From Thalassoglobus sp. JC818 (GTDB taxonomy: Bacteria > Planctomycetota > Planctomycetia > Planctomycetales > Planctomycetaceae), in NCBI RefSeq assembly GCF_040717535.1, contig NZ_JBFEFI010000004.1:496001-560000 (forward strand): a DNA stretch of 64,000 nt, in the 5' to 3' direction. The notes under the pieces were generated by a model that saw only the letters and a program-made list of their open reading frames with translations, did no database searches and had not been told where the DNA came from. Below are positions 8,977 through 18,078 of this stretch, piece by piece (positions within the stretch are counted from its first letter, which is position 1; each line of letters opens with the position of its first letter). The position numbers and the translations under genes are program-made.

Positions 8977-9022
8977 TTGTTTGCGTTTCTCATGTTGTTG
9001 CTGAAAAATCGTGGATCATTCT

Positions 9023-11209
9023 ATGAAGTCGCTACTTTGTCTGGGAACCTGGCTCCTCATCTTCAGCGGGTCGCTACTAGCGGATGACCGGCCGAACATT
9101 GTTTTCTTCTTCACAGATGATCAAACAATCAGCACGCTCGGTTGTTATGGAAACGAGATTGTTCACACTCCCAACATCGATCGGCTCGCACAACAGGGAA
9201 CTCGTTTCGAAAACGCGTTCGTCAGTCAGGCGATCTGCTGGGTGAGTCGAACGACGATCCTCACCGGTCAAGTCGGTCGCAGCTACGGAACGCCCAGCGA
9301 TCCCGAATCGACTCGCGCGGATGTCGCTCAAACTCTCTATTCCGACCTGCTGCGAGCCAATGGCTACCGCACCGGGTACTTCGGAAAGTGGCATGCAAAG
9401 ATGCCGCAAGGCTATCGCCCGCAGGATCACTTCGACGACTTTGAAGCGATCGGACGCAATCCGTTTTACAAGAAGCAACCCGATGGCAGCCTTCGTCACG
9501 AAACTGAAGTCATCGTCGATCGTGGCATCGAGTTCATCAAATCACAGCCTGAAGGAAAACCTTTCGCACTGAATATGTGGTTCAACGCCTGTCACGCGGA
9601 AGACTCCGACCGACGCCCGGGAATCGGTCACTTCCCATGGCCACGAGCGGTCGACGGTATGTACGATGACGTCACCATTCCGGCACCTCGACTCAGTGAC
9701 CCCGCCATCTTCGACGCCCTTCCCGACTTCCTTCAAACAACGATTAACCGCGAGCGTTTTTTCTGGAGATGGAATACTGACCTCAAATATCAAACGAACA
9801 TGAGAGCTTACTATCGCATGGTCAGCGGCATCGATGGGGCCATCGGGAGATTTCAGAAAGCACTCGAAGAAGCTGGCTTAGCAGACAATACCATCATCGT
9901 TTACTCCGCCGACAACGGCTACTACATGGGGAACCGGGGACTGGCCGGGAAGTGGTCCCATTACGACAACGCACTGCGTGTTCCACTGATCATCTCCGAC
10001 CCAAGAGTCTCCGCCGAACACAAGGGGCAAACGACTTCAGCAATCGCTCTGAATGTCGACCTGACCCCAACGTTTTTGTCTTGGGCAGGTGTTGAGATTC
10101 CCGCGACCTACCAAGGTCACAGCTTGGCACCAATCGTTGGTGATGAGACACCCGCAGACTGGCGGACGAATTCTTTTCACGAACACTTTGCTGTCCGTTC
10201 GCGAATTCCAGCGTTCGAAGGCGTTCGCAGCGATCGCTTCAAGTATGCGAGATACTTCGATCATGGCGGGAAAGAATTCCTCCACGATTTAAAGAGCGAT
10301 CCCGACGAACTCCGCAACCTTGCTGACGATCCACAGCATCAGGAGACACTCAAAGAACTCCGGGCTCAAACAGACGAATACGTGAAAGCCTACGGAGGCG
10401 AACTCGATCCCCTGAAACACTTCGCCCCGTCAACTGTCCCGCATCCGGAAGCTTCGGCAGAGGTCGGAGCTCGTATCGACAAAGATGGCTTCGTCTCAGT
10501 CTTTGACGGAAAGTCGCTTCGCGGCTGGACTGGGGACGATGCGTATTGGTCCGTAGAAGATGGAGCATTGACTGGAGTCACAGACGGTTCGCTCAAAATG
10601 AATCGCTTCATCACCTGGAAAGATTCAACGATTCGCAACTTCGACCTGCGAGTCAAAGTGAAGGTGACTGCCGGAGGCAACAGCGGAATCCAGTATCGAG
10701 GCACATCTCGTCCGGACCTGGGTCTCGATATTGTGACCGGCTATCAGTGCGATGTTGTGGCCAACATCCCTGAATACAACGGGATGCTTTACGAAGAGAA
10801 GGGGCGACGCATCCTTTCGCACACCGGGGAAAAAGTGATCATCGATTCCGAAGGTCAACCTTGGGTGATCGAGAAAATGCCTGTCCAAACGTTTGCCCCG
10901 GACGAGTGGCATGACTACCGGGTGCTCGTTGAAGGCAATCATCATCAGCACTGGATTGACGGAGTCAAAACCGCCGACCTTATTGACCTCGATGAATCGG
11001 GGCGTGCCCTCGAAGGAGTTTTGGCCGTCCAAGTTCACGTTGGGCCAGCGATGAAGATTCAATACAAGGACTTCAAAATCAAACACCTGCCAGACGATCT
11101 TCCAATCCTTCAACCGGAAGATCATCCCATCCCGGACGGAGCATACGGAGTCCGGCCGCAAGGCAGACTCCCGAAAGACTGGAAAGCTCCGGTCTACACT
11201 CGCCCCTAA
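9023..11209 (+). CDS. Secreted sulfatase fused to a DUF1080 (3-keto-disaccharide hydrolase-type) domain
   Basis: A 728-residue two-domain protein. Residues 1-20 are a signal peptide. Residues 23-460 form a type I sulfatase: FFTDDQT metal site, the formylglycine motif CWVSRTTILTG with Cys72, YSADNGYYMG and a C-terminal FKYARYFDHGG...LHDLKSDPDELRNLADDP tail. Position +2 of the motif is Val where Pro or Ala is usual. Residues about 488-695 are a DUF1080 domain, a concanavalin-like sandwich: FVSVFDGKSLRGWTGDD, FDLRVKVKVTAGGNSGIQYRG, WHDYRVLVEGNHHQHWIDG. The union suggests the DUF1080 part binds or cleaves the glycan that the sulfatase desulfates. ATG 9023 was preferred to GTG 9011 because it places a basic residue directly before the signal helix. 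Confidence 0.92.
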   Translation: MKSLLCLGTWLLIFSGSLLADDRPNIVFFFTDDQTISTLGCYGNEIVHTPNIDRLAQQGTRFENAFVSQAICWVSRTTILTGQVGRSYGTPSDPESTRADVAQTLYSDLLRANGYRTGYFGKWHAKMPQGYRPQDHFDDFEAIGRNPFYKKQPDGSLRHETEVIVDRGIEFIKSQPEGKPFALNMWFNACHAEDSDRRPGIGHFPWPRAVDGMYDDVTIPAPRLSDPAIFDALPDFLQTTINRERFFWRWNTDLKYQTNMRAYYRMVSGIDGAIGRFQKALEEAGLADNTIIVYSADNGYYMGNRGLAGKWSHYDNALRVPLIISDPRVSAEHKGQTTSAIALNVDLTPTFLSWAGVEIPATYQGHSLAPIVGDETPADWRTNSFHEHFAVRSRIPAFEGVRSDRFKYARYFDHGGKEFLHDLKSDPDELRNLADDPQHQETLKELRAQTDEYVKAYGGELDPLKHFAPSTVPHPEASAEVGARIDKDGFVSVFDGKSLRGWTGDDAYWSVEDGALTGVTDGSLKMNRFITWKDSTIRNFDLRVKVKVTAGGNSGIQYRGTSRPDLGLDIVTGYQCDVVANIPEYNGMLYEEKGRRILSHTGEKVIIDSEGQPWVIEKMPVQTFAPDEWHDYRVLVEGNHHQHWIDGVKTADLIDLDESGRALEGVLAVQVHVGPAMKIQYKDFKIKHLPDDLPILQPEDHPIPDGAYGVRPQGRLPKDWKAPVYTRP

Positions 11210-11466
11210 AGAGAACGTAAACTTAACGTTGAAGAACTTAGCCCGATCGATAAGGAGATGTGATCGGTCCCCTCTGAACAAAGCAGACAGACTACGGAGG
11301 CGAACAAACTCAGAGACAATTTGAAGCGACTGACTTCTCACTTCAAGAAGCCCTGAATCACGAACGACTCGCAATTCAGTTCTGGTAGACATTGTGTCGT
11401 ACGCTTTTCCGCGAAGTATTCACTTCACTGCGTCGCGACAGATGTCCGAGAGGAATGAGATTCACA

Positions 11467-13707
11467 ATGCCCAATTCCGAAACGTCTGCGCTTTCGCCGG
11501 CAGGTTTAACCAAAGACTTGACGGCAGGCGTTGTCGTCTTCCTGGTGGCATTACCTCTTTGCTTGGGAATCGCCCTCGCATCCGGGGCTCCGCTTTTCTC
11601 CGGGCTACTTGCCGGGATCATCGGTGGGCTCATCGTTGGTACGCTGAGCGGATCACATACGAGCGTGAGTGGCCCCGCTGCTGGGTTGGCCGCGATTGTC
11701 GTGGCGCAAATCAACTCACTCGGAAGCTTTGACGCCTTTCTGCTCGCTCTCCTGATTGGAGGCATTCTGCAGATCGGCCTCGGGATCGCGAAAGCCGGAG
11801 CGCTTTCGGCCTTCTTTCCGACCAGCGTGATCAAAGGCCTGCTGGCCGCGATCGGAGTGCTGCTGATCCTCAAGCAGATTCCACACGTCTTCGGGCACGA
11901 CTCCGATCCCGAAGGAGAGATGTCCTTTCAGCAACCCGACGATCACAACACCTTCTCGGAATTCTCCACACTCTTTTCAGGAGAAATTCACTACGGGGCC
12001 ACAATCATCGGCCTGCTCTCGATTGCGATTCTCGTCATTTGGGAGCGAACGAAACCACTCAAGAAAACCGGAGTTCCCGCTCCGCTGATCGTTGTCGTCA
12101 TCGGAGTCGCCATTCATCTCTTCATGCAGCGACTCGGCAAACCGTGGGCGATTGATCCCAGCCACCTCGTCCAAATTCCCGTCGCGGAAACTCCATCTGA
12201 TCTCTGGAACTTCCTGCGGTTCCCTGATTTCTCCAAGTGGGCTGATCCAGCCATTTACATCGGCGGTGTTACGCTGGCGATCGTCGCCTCACTCGAGACT
12301 CTATTGAACCTCGAAGCAGTCGATAAACTCGATCGAGAGGGAAGAAATTCTCCCCCGAGTCGCGAACTCGTCGCACAAGGAGTCGGAAACGTCTGCTCTT
12401 CTTTGATCGGCGGATTGCCAGTGACTTCGGTGATTGTTCGCAGCTCAGTCAATGTGAATACCGGAGCCAAGTCCAAGCTCTCGGCAATCTTCCATGGGTT
12501 CCTGTTGCTCGTTTGTGTGGCGTTCTTTCCGACCTATCTCAACAAGATCCCCTTGGCTGCACTGGCCGCCATTCTGCTGGTGACAGGATTCAAGCTGGCC
12601 AGTCCAACAGTCTTTAAACAAATGTGGGCTGACGGTCGCTACCAGCTCATCCCGTTCATCGTGACGATTCTGGCGATCGTATTCACCGACCTGTTGATTG
12701 GGATTCTGGTCGGACTCTTCGTCAGCATTCTCTTCATTCTCAACAGCAATCTGCGTCGACCAATTCGCAGGGTCGTCGAAACCCACCTCGACGGACAGGT
12801 GATGATGATCGAACTCGCCAATCAGGTCAGCTTCTTGAATCGCGCAGCCCTGCAGAATGTTTTCGACGAAGCGCCGCGAGGCTCAAACATTCTCATAGAT
12901 GCCAGCCAGTCAGATTACATCGACCCGGATATTCTCGGCCTGATCCGCGACTTCAAAGACAATAAGGCCCCAGTCCGCGGTTTGACTGTGAGCCTTCGCG
13001 GTTTCCGTGATAAGTATCTGCTTGAGGACGACATTCAATTCGCCGATTATTCATCTCGCGAATTACAGGACCGCATCACGCCCGATCAAGTTCTCAAGAT
13101 TCTGCAGGAAGGCAACGAACGATTTCAGTCAGGACGTCGTCTGTCACGCGATCTCGGCCGCCAAGTCAATGCGACCTCCACTGGTCAAAATCCACTCGCT
13201 GTGATCCTCAGTTGCATCGACTCCCGCGTCCCTGCCGAAATTGTTTTCGATGTCGGTATTGGTGATATCTTCAGTGTCCGCGTCGCAGGGAATGTGATCG
13301 GAACAAAAACACTGGGCAGCATCGAATATGGAGTCGCTGTCTCCGGCGTCAAACTTGTTGTTGTTCTGGGGCATACCCGCTGCGGAGCAGTGACCTCTTC
13401 CGTTCAGTTTCTGGCCAACGAGCAAGACGTCATGGCAGCCACGGGATGTCCACATCTCAATTCAGTTCTTGAGGAAATTGATCAAAGCGTGTCACGCGAG
13501 GAAGCGACAAAATTCAACCGACTCGATAACACTTCGAAAGAATCATTCGTTGATGAAGTCGCCAGAAGAAACGTCCTGAAAACCGCTGACGAAATCGTTG
13601 CTCGCAGCGAGCCGATTCGAAAAGCTGTCCAATCGGGACAGGCGATGGTTGTCGGGGCTCTTTACGATGTCAAAAGCGGAAAGATCGATTTCTTCACCGA
13701 AGCCTGA
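11467..13707 (+). CDS. SulP-family anion transporter fused to a beta-carbonic anhydrase
   Basis: A 746-residue fusion. Residues 1-430 are a SulP/SLC26 transporter (about 10-12 hydrophobic helices; SGSHTSVSGPAAGLAAIV is the typical substrate-site helix). Residues about 440-540 look like a STAS-like domain (VMMIELANQVSFLNRAAL...ILIDASQSDYIDPDILGLI). From about 560 a beta-carbonic anhydrase follows with the zinc and catalytic residues intact: CIDSR near 583 and HTRC near 634. The design implies bicarbonate transport coupled to CO2/bicarbonate interconversion in the inner membrane. ATG 11467 has GAGAGGA upstream; ATG 11455 lies too close to that site, and upstream TTG 11392 is unlikely. Ends at a strong bidirectional terminator. 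Confidence 0.94.
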   Translation: MPNSETSALSPAGLTKDLTAGVVVFLVALPLCLGIALASGAPLFSGLLAGIIGGLIVGTLSGSHTSVSGPAAGLAAIVVAQINSLGSFDAFLLALLIGGILQIGLGIAKAGALSAFFPTSVIKGLLAAIGVLLILKQIPHVFGHDSDPEGEMSFQQPDDHNTFSEFSTLFSGEIHYGATIIGLLSIAILVIWERTKPLKKTGVPAPLIVVVIGVAIHLFMQRLGKPWAIDPSHLVQIPVAETPSDLWNFLRFPDFSKWADPAIYIGGVTLAIVASLETLLNLEAVDKLDREGRNSPPSRELVAQGVGNVCSSLIGGLPVTSVIVRSSVNVNTGAKSKLSAIFHGFLLLVCVAFFPTYLNKIPLAALAAILLVTGFKLASPTVFKQMWADGRYQLIPFIVTILAIVFTDLLIGILVGLFVSILFILNSNLRRPIRRVVETHLDGQVMMIELANQVSFLNRAALQNVFDEAPRGSNILIDASQSDYIDPDILGLIRDFKDNKAPVRGLTVSLRGFRDKYLLEDDIQFADYSSRELQDRITPDQVLKILQEGNERFQSGRRLSRDLGRQVNATSTGQNPLAVILSCIDSRVPAEIVFDVGIGDIFSVRVAGNVIGTKTLGSIEYGVAVSGVKLVVVLGHTRCGAVTSSVQFLANEQDVMAATGCPHLNSVLEEIDQSVSREEATKFNRLDNTSKESFVDEVARRNVLKTADEIVARSEPIRKAVQSGQAMVVGALYDVKSGKIDFFTEA

Positions 13708-13740
13708 TCGATCGCCAGACAGAGACTCATCGCTCAATGA

Positions 13741-13778
13741 AAAAAACTCTGGGGGAATCCTTCCCACCAGAGTTTTTT
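13741..13778. terminator. Bidirectional terminator between the SulP-CA and PEP-CTERM genes
   Basis: 12 bp perfect stem AAAAAACTCTGG (13741-13752) with CCAGAGTTTTTT (13767-13778). T-runs arise on both strands, and the two flanking genes converge on it. Confidence 0.9.
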
Positions 13779-13807
13779 GACTCTTTGCACCAGGTCGCGA
13801 ACGTACA

Positions 13808-14590
13808 TTAAGCAGCAGCGTCAGCCTGCTTGTTACGTCGCTTCAGTCGTGAACCGCAGAACCCAAGAGTTCCAATTCCCATCAGCACGAGGCTGCCTGG
13901 TTCTGGAACAGGATTTGTCACTGGAGGGAATGTTGAATCGCCAACGGCGAAGATCAGAGTTCCAACATCGTACAGAGATGGATCATTGACCGATTCTGCG
14001 CGGATGTCGACGTAGTACATCCCAGCTGCTGAAAAACCGAAGTTGAAGTGGGAATGCGCCAGCGAAGGAAGTGTCACCTGATCACCAGCGTCAATTCCAT
14101 TGAGGAACGAAGACATAAAGATGTCGAAACCGCCGAGGCCATTGGACTGCCAAAGTGAGAATTCACCTGGCCCGGTAACACCTTCGAGGCTGAACTTCAC
14201 ATTACCGAAGTTCGCTGGAACTTCTTCCGTGGCCAACCCGACGAACGGGACACCTGCAACATTGTTTTGCGGAAGAACCCAGGCGTCGCCAGAACCAGCA
14301 CCGAGACCGACACTATTGAGCGGTGCACCGGAGACCATCAGGCTGTCACTGACGCGAATGTAAGCTTCATCGAGTCCGTATTCTCCGCCTCCCGTTGTAG
14401 CCCCATCAAGCACAGCATCGCCACCAAAGTGGTAGTGAAGGTGCAGGTGTCCGTGATCGCCATGATCGACGTATTCGACGCCGATATCGGAATGCCCCGC
14501 GCTGTACTCAACCAAGCCGGCTGACGCGCTAGTTGTCCAGACGAGACCAGCCAAGACACCCGCAAAAAGTTTCCCAATCGTCACTCTCAT
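13808..14590 (-). CDS. PEP-CTERM protein with a choice-of-anchor M-like, His-rich domain
   Basis: A 260-residue exported protein. It has a signal peptide (MRVTIGKLFAGVLAGLVW, then TSASA) and a C-terminal PEP-CTERM anchor: NPVPEPGSLVLMGIGTLGF followed by the basic cluster RLKRRNK. The mature part begins EYSAGHSDIGVEYVDHGDHG and continues LHLHYHFGG, then has AHSHFNFGFSAAGMYYVDIRAES, both typical of choice-of-anchor M surface proteins. It is presumably sorted by an exosortase/PEP-CTERM system to the cell surface or matrix. ATG 14590 was chosen over the extension to 14644, which would precede the signal peptide. The histidine clustering suggests metal binding, but that is inference. Confidence 0.85.
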   Translation of the reverse strand: MRVTIGKLFAGVLAGLVWTTSASAGLVEYSAGHSDIGVEYVDHGDHGHLHLHYHFGGDAVLDGATTGGGEYGLDEAYIRVSDSLMVSGAPLNSVGLGAGSGDAWVLPQNNVAGVPFVGLATEEVPANFGNVKFSLEGVTGPGEFSLWQSNGLGGFDIFMSSFLNGIDAGDQVTLPSLAHSHFNFGFSAAGMYYVDIRAESVNDPSLYDVGTLIFAVGDSTFPPVTNPVPEPGSLVLMGIGTLGFCGSRLKRRNKQADAAA

Positions 14591-14628
14591 TTGTTCTCTC
14601 TCAAAAACATGAACACAACACCCACTTT

Positions 14629-14643
14629 TGCACACCTTGTGCA
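14629..14643. promoter_or_regulatory. Small palindrome upstream of the PEP-CTERM gene
   Basis: TGCACA (14629-14634), 3 bases, TGTGCA (14638-14643): a perfect 6-3-6 inverted repeat 39 bases upstream of the start at 14590. It could be an operator; no factor can be named. Confidence 0.3.
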
Positions 14644-14684
14644 TTTCAGGACGATATCCCCAACCCTGACCACATGCAATCGAT

Positions 14685-14713
14685 TTGCAATTAAAATTCT
14701 TATTTCGTATTGT
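14685..14713 (+). promoter_or_regulatory. Candidate sigma70 promoter of the first DUF1559 gene
   Basis: TTGCAA at 14685-14690, 17-base AT-rich spacer, TATTGT at 14708-14713; the gene starts at 14757. Confidence 0.5.
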
Positions 14714-14756
14714 TGAACAGAGTTCAAGCTAAAGATTCCGTTCATGGAGCGACGAA

Positions 14757-15902
14757 ATGTCCCCCTCACAGAGCACTGCACCTGGCCAATTCTTCCAACG
14801 ACGCGGGTTCACGTTGATCGAACTTCTAGTTGTGATTGCGGTCATTGCCATCCTGATCGCGCTGCTTCTGCCCGCCGTTCAGCAGGCGCGAGAAGCTGCG
14901 CGCAGAACGCAGTGCCGCAACAATCTCAAGCAAATCGGCCTCGCCCTGCACAATTACCACGATATTCATCAGACACTTCCGTTCAGTTCGACTGGAAGCA
15001 AACTGAATGGATCGAGTTGCGGCAATGGTTTTTACAGCTGGCTTTCATTGATCTTGCCGCAGATGGACCAAACGACCGTCTACGGTGCAATCGACTTCAA
15101 TGTTGGAATGATGGACACATGCGATCAATCAGTGCCTGCCGATTACGCTCGCCTTTCGATCTCCAACACTCACCCGAATGCACAGGCAGCTTCGACGACA
15201 ATCACAAGCTTTCTCTGCCCGTCCGATCCGGTTGGCCCTTCGGAATCTTTCGGAACCGTTGGCGCAGCTCCGGGAAGCTACACAGCCAATTCCGGTTGGC
15301 CCGAGTTAACGACCGGCCCCACTGGCGAACTTCCTCCGCTTCAACAGCAGAACGGATTCATCGGCATGATGAACCCGAAGTTTCCTCAACGTTGGAACCG
15401 CCCACGAACTTCGTTCAGCAGCGTGACCGACGGACTATCTAACACAACGGCCGTTTCAGAACGGCTCATCAACAGCCTCGCAACGACACAAGGCCCCTTT
15501 GGTATCGAGTTCAGAACGGGAAATTCCCCAGTCAACGCCCTCTCCTACTGTGGCTCCAACACCGGCTCAGCCCGCTCGCTCTCCTTCTGGGTTCAGTACT
15601 GCGGAAGCGTCGACTACCCGGACCCCACTTACTCCATCGTCCAGGGAAGAAGCTGGATCTCAGGCTGGACATTCGCCGCTAACCACTACCTGCACACAAT
15701 GCCAATCAATGACCGCAACTGCCACCTCTACGGCGGAGAAGGCTACGGAATGAACATGGCCACCCCAGGCAGCTACCACCCCGGCGGAGTCAACGCACTC
15801 ATGGGCGACGGAGCCGTTCGATTCATCAACGAATCGATCGGCATGGACGTCTGGTGGGCACTCGGTACCCGCAACGGCAACGAAATCCTCGGCGAGTTTT
15901 AG
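14757..15902 (+). CDS. DUF1559 protein with prepilin-type N-terminus
   Basis: A 381-residue member of the DUF1559 (SBP_bac_10) family, greatly expanded in planctomycetes. The N-terminus has a type IV pilin-like signal [19 protein letters not shown] with Glu at +5 after the cleavage Gly, followed by the conserved [18 protein letters not shown] and [15 protein letters not shown]. The C-terminus holds the H-x9-DG motif ([18 protein letters not shown]). It should be a membrane- or pseudopilus-associated protein processed by prepilin peptidase; the role of the family is not established. It ends in GEF followed by TAG, as does the second DUF1559 gene at 30504. It is divergent from the PEP-CTERM gene. 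Confidence 0.93.
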   Translation: MSPSQSTAPGQFFQRRGFTLIELLVVIAVIAILIALLLPAVQQAREAARRTQCRNNLKQIGLALHNYHDIHQTLPFSSTGSKLNGSSCGNGFYSWLSLILPQMDQTTVYGAIDFNVGMMDTCDQSVPADYARLSISNTHPNAQAASTTITSFLCPSDPVGPSESFGTVGAAPGSYTANSGWPELTTGPTGELPPLQQQNGFIGMMNPKFPQRWNRPRTSFSSVTDGLSNTTAVSERLINSLATTQGPFGIEFRTGNSPVNALSYCGSNTGSARSLSFWVQYCGSVDYPDPTYSIVQGRSWISGWTFAANHYLHTMPINDRNCHLYGGEGYGMNMATPGSYHPGGVNALMGDGAVRFINESIGMDVWWALGTRNGNEILGEF

Positions 15903-15996
15903 AAGCGATCGCAAAACAGTTTTGAAAAGGGCTTCCGGACCTTGCAGATCGAAGACCACCGTCTTCCGGGCGACTTAAACTCGACTCGGCGCAAAG

Positions 15997-16029
15997 AAAA
16001 AACTTTGGATGGACACCATCCAAAGTTTT
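15997..16029 (-). terminator. Terminator after tRNA-Leu
   Basis: 14 bp perfect stem AAAACTTTGGATGG (15999-16012) with CCATCCAAAGTTTT (16016-16029), loop of 3. On the minus strand the T-run directly follows the tRNA 3' end. The DUF1559 gene on the other strand could also use the hairpin. Confidence 0.85.
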
Positions 16030-16034
16030 CATAA

Positions 16035-16119
16035 TGCCGAAGGTGGGACTCGAACCCACACGTCCTTTGGGGACACTGGATTTTGAATCCAGCGCGTCTG
16101 CCAGTTCCGCCACTTCGGC
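16035..16119 (-). tRNA. tRNA-Leu(CAA)
   Basis: 85-base cloverleaf on the minus strand: 7 bp acceptor stem GCCGAAG/CTTCGGC with discriminator A, anticodon loop TTCAAAA within stem CTGGA/TCCAG giving anticodon CAA (codon TTG), a long class II variable arm, and T-loop GGTTCGAGTCC. CCA is not encoded. Confidence 0.96.
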
Positions 16120-16386
16120 TTTTGTCTTCTTAGAATACTTCGTGTCCAGCGAAGGGAGGAAGTATTTTGGGCGAATGTGGGCGGAGGATAGCAAACGGAT
16201 CGCGGTCAATCCAGCGTTTCGAGTGAACCGAATCCACAAGGTTTCGACTCGCGAAGAACGCGTGCGTGAATCTCGGCGAGAAGTTCAAGGTGATCGCCCA
16301 GTTTTTGCAGCCAAGGCTTGGAAGCAAACACGAATTCCGCCGGGAGAAAGATGTTCTGATTAGAAGCCAGAAACGGAGAGAATCGT

Positions 16387-18078
16387 CTAAGTTGCTCGTG
16401 ATCGTCCCAGTGTTTGGGAAAAGCTGCTCGAAGAGTGCATCGACGACATTCCGTTGCTGGGGATTTGTGGATTGAGGCACACGAAGTTGAGCGGCAGGCG
16501 GACGGTAAACGTGCTGCCTTTTCCGAATTCGCTTTCGAGAAGAACCTGTCCTCCCAACAAACGGCACAGCTCTTTGACGATTGAGAGTCCGAGGCCGGTT
16601 CCTTCGAATTCGCGTGTCGTCAAGTCGCTTCCAACCTGGCTCCGTCCCTGACGAAACTTCTCGAAGATGATGCTTTGATCTTCGAGCGGGATTCCAATTC
16701 CGCTGTCGGCGACGACGAGATCGAACAGGTCTTCGTCAAATGTTGAAACATCGACACGAATGCGCCCCCCTTCCGGAGTAAATTTGACTGCGTTCGAAAG
16801 CAGGTTCGAGAGAATTTGCTCGATCTTTCCTGCATCCTGATTGAGGATGGGAAAGTTTTCGTCGATCTCCCAACTCAGGTCGATGTTTTTCTTTTCCGCC
16901 AGCGGCTTCATCGAGAGGACCTGTCTTTCGACAAGATCGACCATCGAAAATTCAACGGAGTGAACTTCCATCCGTCCGGCGTCCATCTTTGCCAGATCGA
17001 GGATATCGTTGATCAGCACCAGCAGGTTCTTGCCCGAAGACTGAATGTTTCGCAGGTACTTCTTCTGCTTGTCGGTCAGATTCTCCGAAACCGTCAATAC
17101 GTCGCTGAAGCCGAGAATACTGTTGAGCGGAGTTCTCAGCTCGTGGCTCATCGTCGCGAGGAACTCGTTCTTGATCTGGTTCATATCATGCAGTCGCAAG
17201 TTCGCTTGCGCGAGTTCGTCGACTTTATGATCCATGCTGACATTGGTTTGACGGAGTTCTTCCTGAGTCGAAACGAGGTGCCTCAGCATCCGGTTGAACG
17301 CGTGGCTCAACTCCTGGAATTCGTCTCCGGTTTGAATATCAGCCCGTTGATCGAGTTCTCCTTGAGCGATGGCATCGCTGACGTCCTTGAGGTGCATGAC
17401 CGGCTTCACGATCACATACCGGACGATGAGATAGGCGATTCCCATTCCCAGCACTGCAGTGACGATCGCCATCACAGTCAGGATCGCGTTGTTGCGGTCG
17501 ATATCATGTTGGGTCTTCTTCAGATCGAAAGTGATCCGAGCCATGCCCATCATTTCGTCGAGTTCAGAAATCTGCGGCTCGAACTGGCGATCCCGGTGGC
17601 AAAGCAGACAGTTTTCTTTCGCAATGATCGGCTCGTAGTAGTGATACGACTGCTCTTCGGGATCGACGTACACCCAGTATTTCTCTCCGCCGTACAGGAG
17701 CTTTTTGAGAGCGTCGTGATCGTAGGTCTCCGTCGGGCGGCGAGTCGCGTCGGAGTTTTCGTAATCCTGGGGAATGAACCTCCACTTCTCCTCAGCGAGG
17801 TCGTCTGGCTTGAGGGTGCGGCTCAGGTCGGTGACGATTTCGATCGTTTCGGGATCGATGAGTGACTGCGTCTTTTCCCAATGGGTGACGGTGAGGTTTT
17901 GAGCAATCAGAACTTGCGCCAAATCACGTTGCTGTTCTTCAACGACTCGTTGATTGAGCCGAGCATAAACCCAGAAGCTGGCTCCAATCAGCAGCAGCAG
18001 AGCTCCAGCGAACATCAACCGACATTTTCGTTCGAGGCTGGTTTCTCCGAGCAGTTTCTTAAAACGACGATACGACAT
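16387..18078 (-). CDS. Membrane sensor histidine kinase with heme-motif (Tll0287-like/DUF3365) sensor and HAMP
   Basis: A 563-residue kinase. TM1 is at about 21-39 and TM2 at about 197-219. Between them lies a periplasmic domain like Tll0287/DUF3365 with ENCLLCHRD, a CxxCH c-type heme attachment site at 157-161. HAMP follows at about 219-271, a coiled coil, then the HisKA box MSHELRTP (His312) and HATPase with NLLSNAVKF, DSGIGIP and GTGLGLSI. It therefore probably senses redox state, oxygen, NO or a similar ligand through covalent heme and autophosphorylates at His312. No response regulator is adjacent, so the partner is elsewhere. The last 35 residues are Ser-rich and lack a known domain. 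Confidence 0.9.
   Translation of the reverse strand: MSYRRFKKLLGETSLERKCRLMFAGALLLLIGASFWVYARLNQRVVEEQQRDLAQVLIAQNLTVTHWEKTQSLIDPETIEIVTDLSRTLKPDDLAEEKWRFIPQDYENSDATRRPTETYDHDALKKLLYGGEKYWVYVDPEEQSYHYYEPIIAKENCLLCHRDRQFEPQISELDEMMGMARITFDLKKTQHDIDRNNAILTVMAIVTAVLGMGIAYLIVRYVIVKPVMHLKDVSDAIAQGELDQRADIQTGDEFQELSHAFNRMLRHLVSTQEELRQTNVSMDHKVDELAQANLRLHDMNQIKNEFLATMSHELRTPLNSILGFSDVLTVSENLTDKQKKYLRNIQSSGKNLLVLINDILDLAKMDAGRMEVHSVEFSMVDLVERQVLSMKPLAEKKNIDLSWEIDENFPILNQDAGKIEQILSNLLSNAVKFTPEGGRIRVDVSTFDEDLFDLVVADSGIGIPLEDQSIIFEKFRQGRSQVGSDLTTREFEGTGLGLSIVKELCRLLGGQVLLESEFGKGSTFTVRLPLNFVCLNPQIPSNGMSSMHSSSSFSQTLGRSRAT

Noticed and set aside
10625-11392. 255-codon ORF opposite the sulfatase-DUF1080 gene
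   Set aside because: Overlaps a certain gene in antisense and lacks motifs.
14744-15442. 232-codon ORF overlapping the first DUF1559 gene
   Set aside because: Out-of-frame shadow of a clear DUF1559 reading frame.
16816-17865. 349-codon ORF opposite the sensor kinase
   Set aside because: Antisense to kinase coding with no start signal or recognisable domain.
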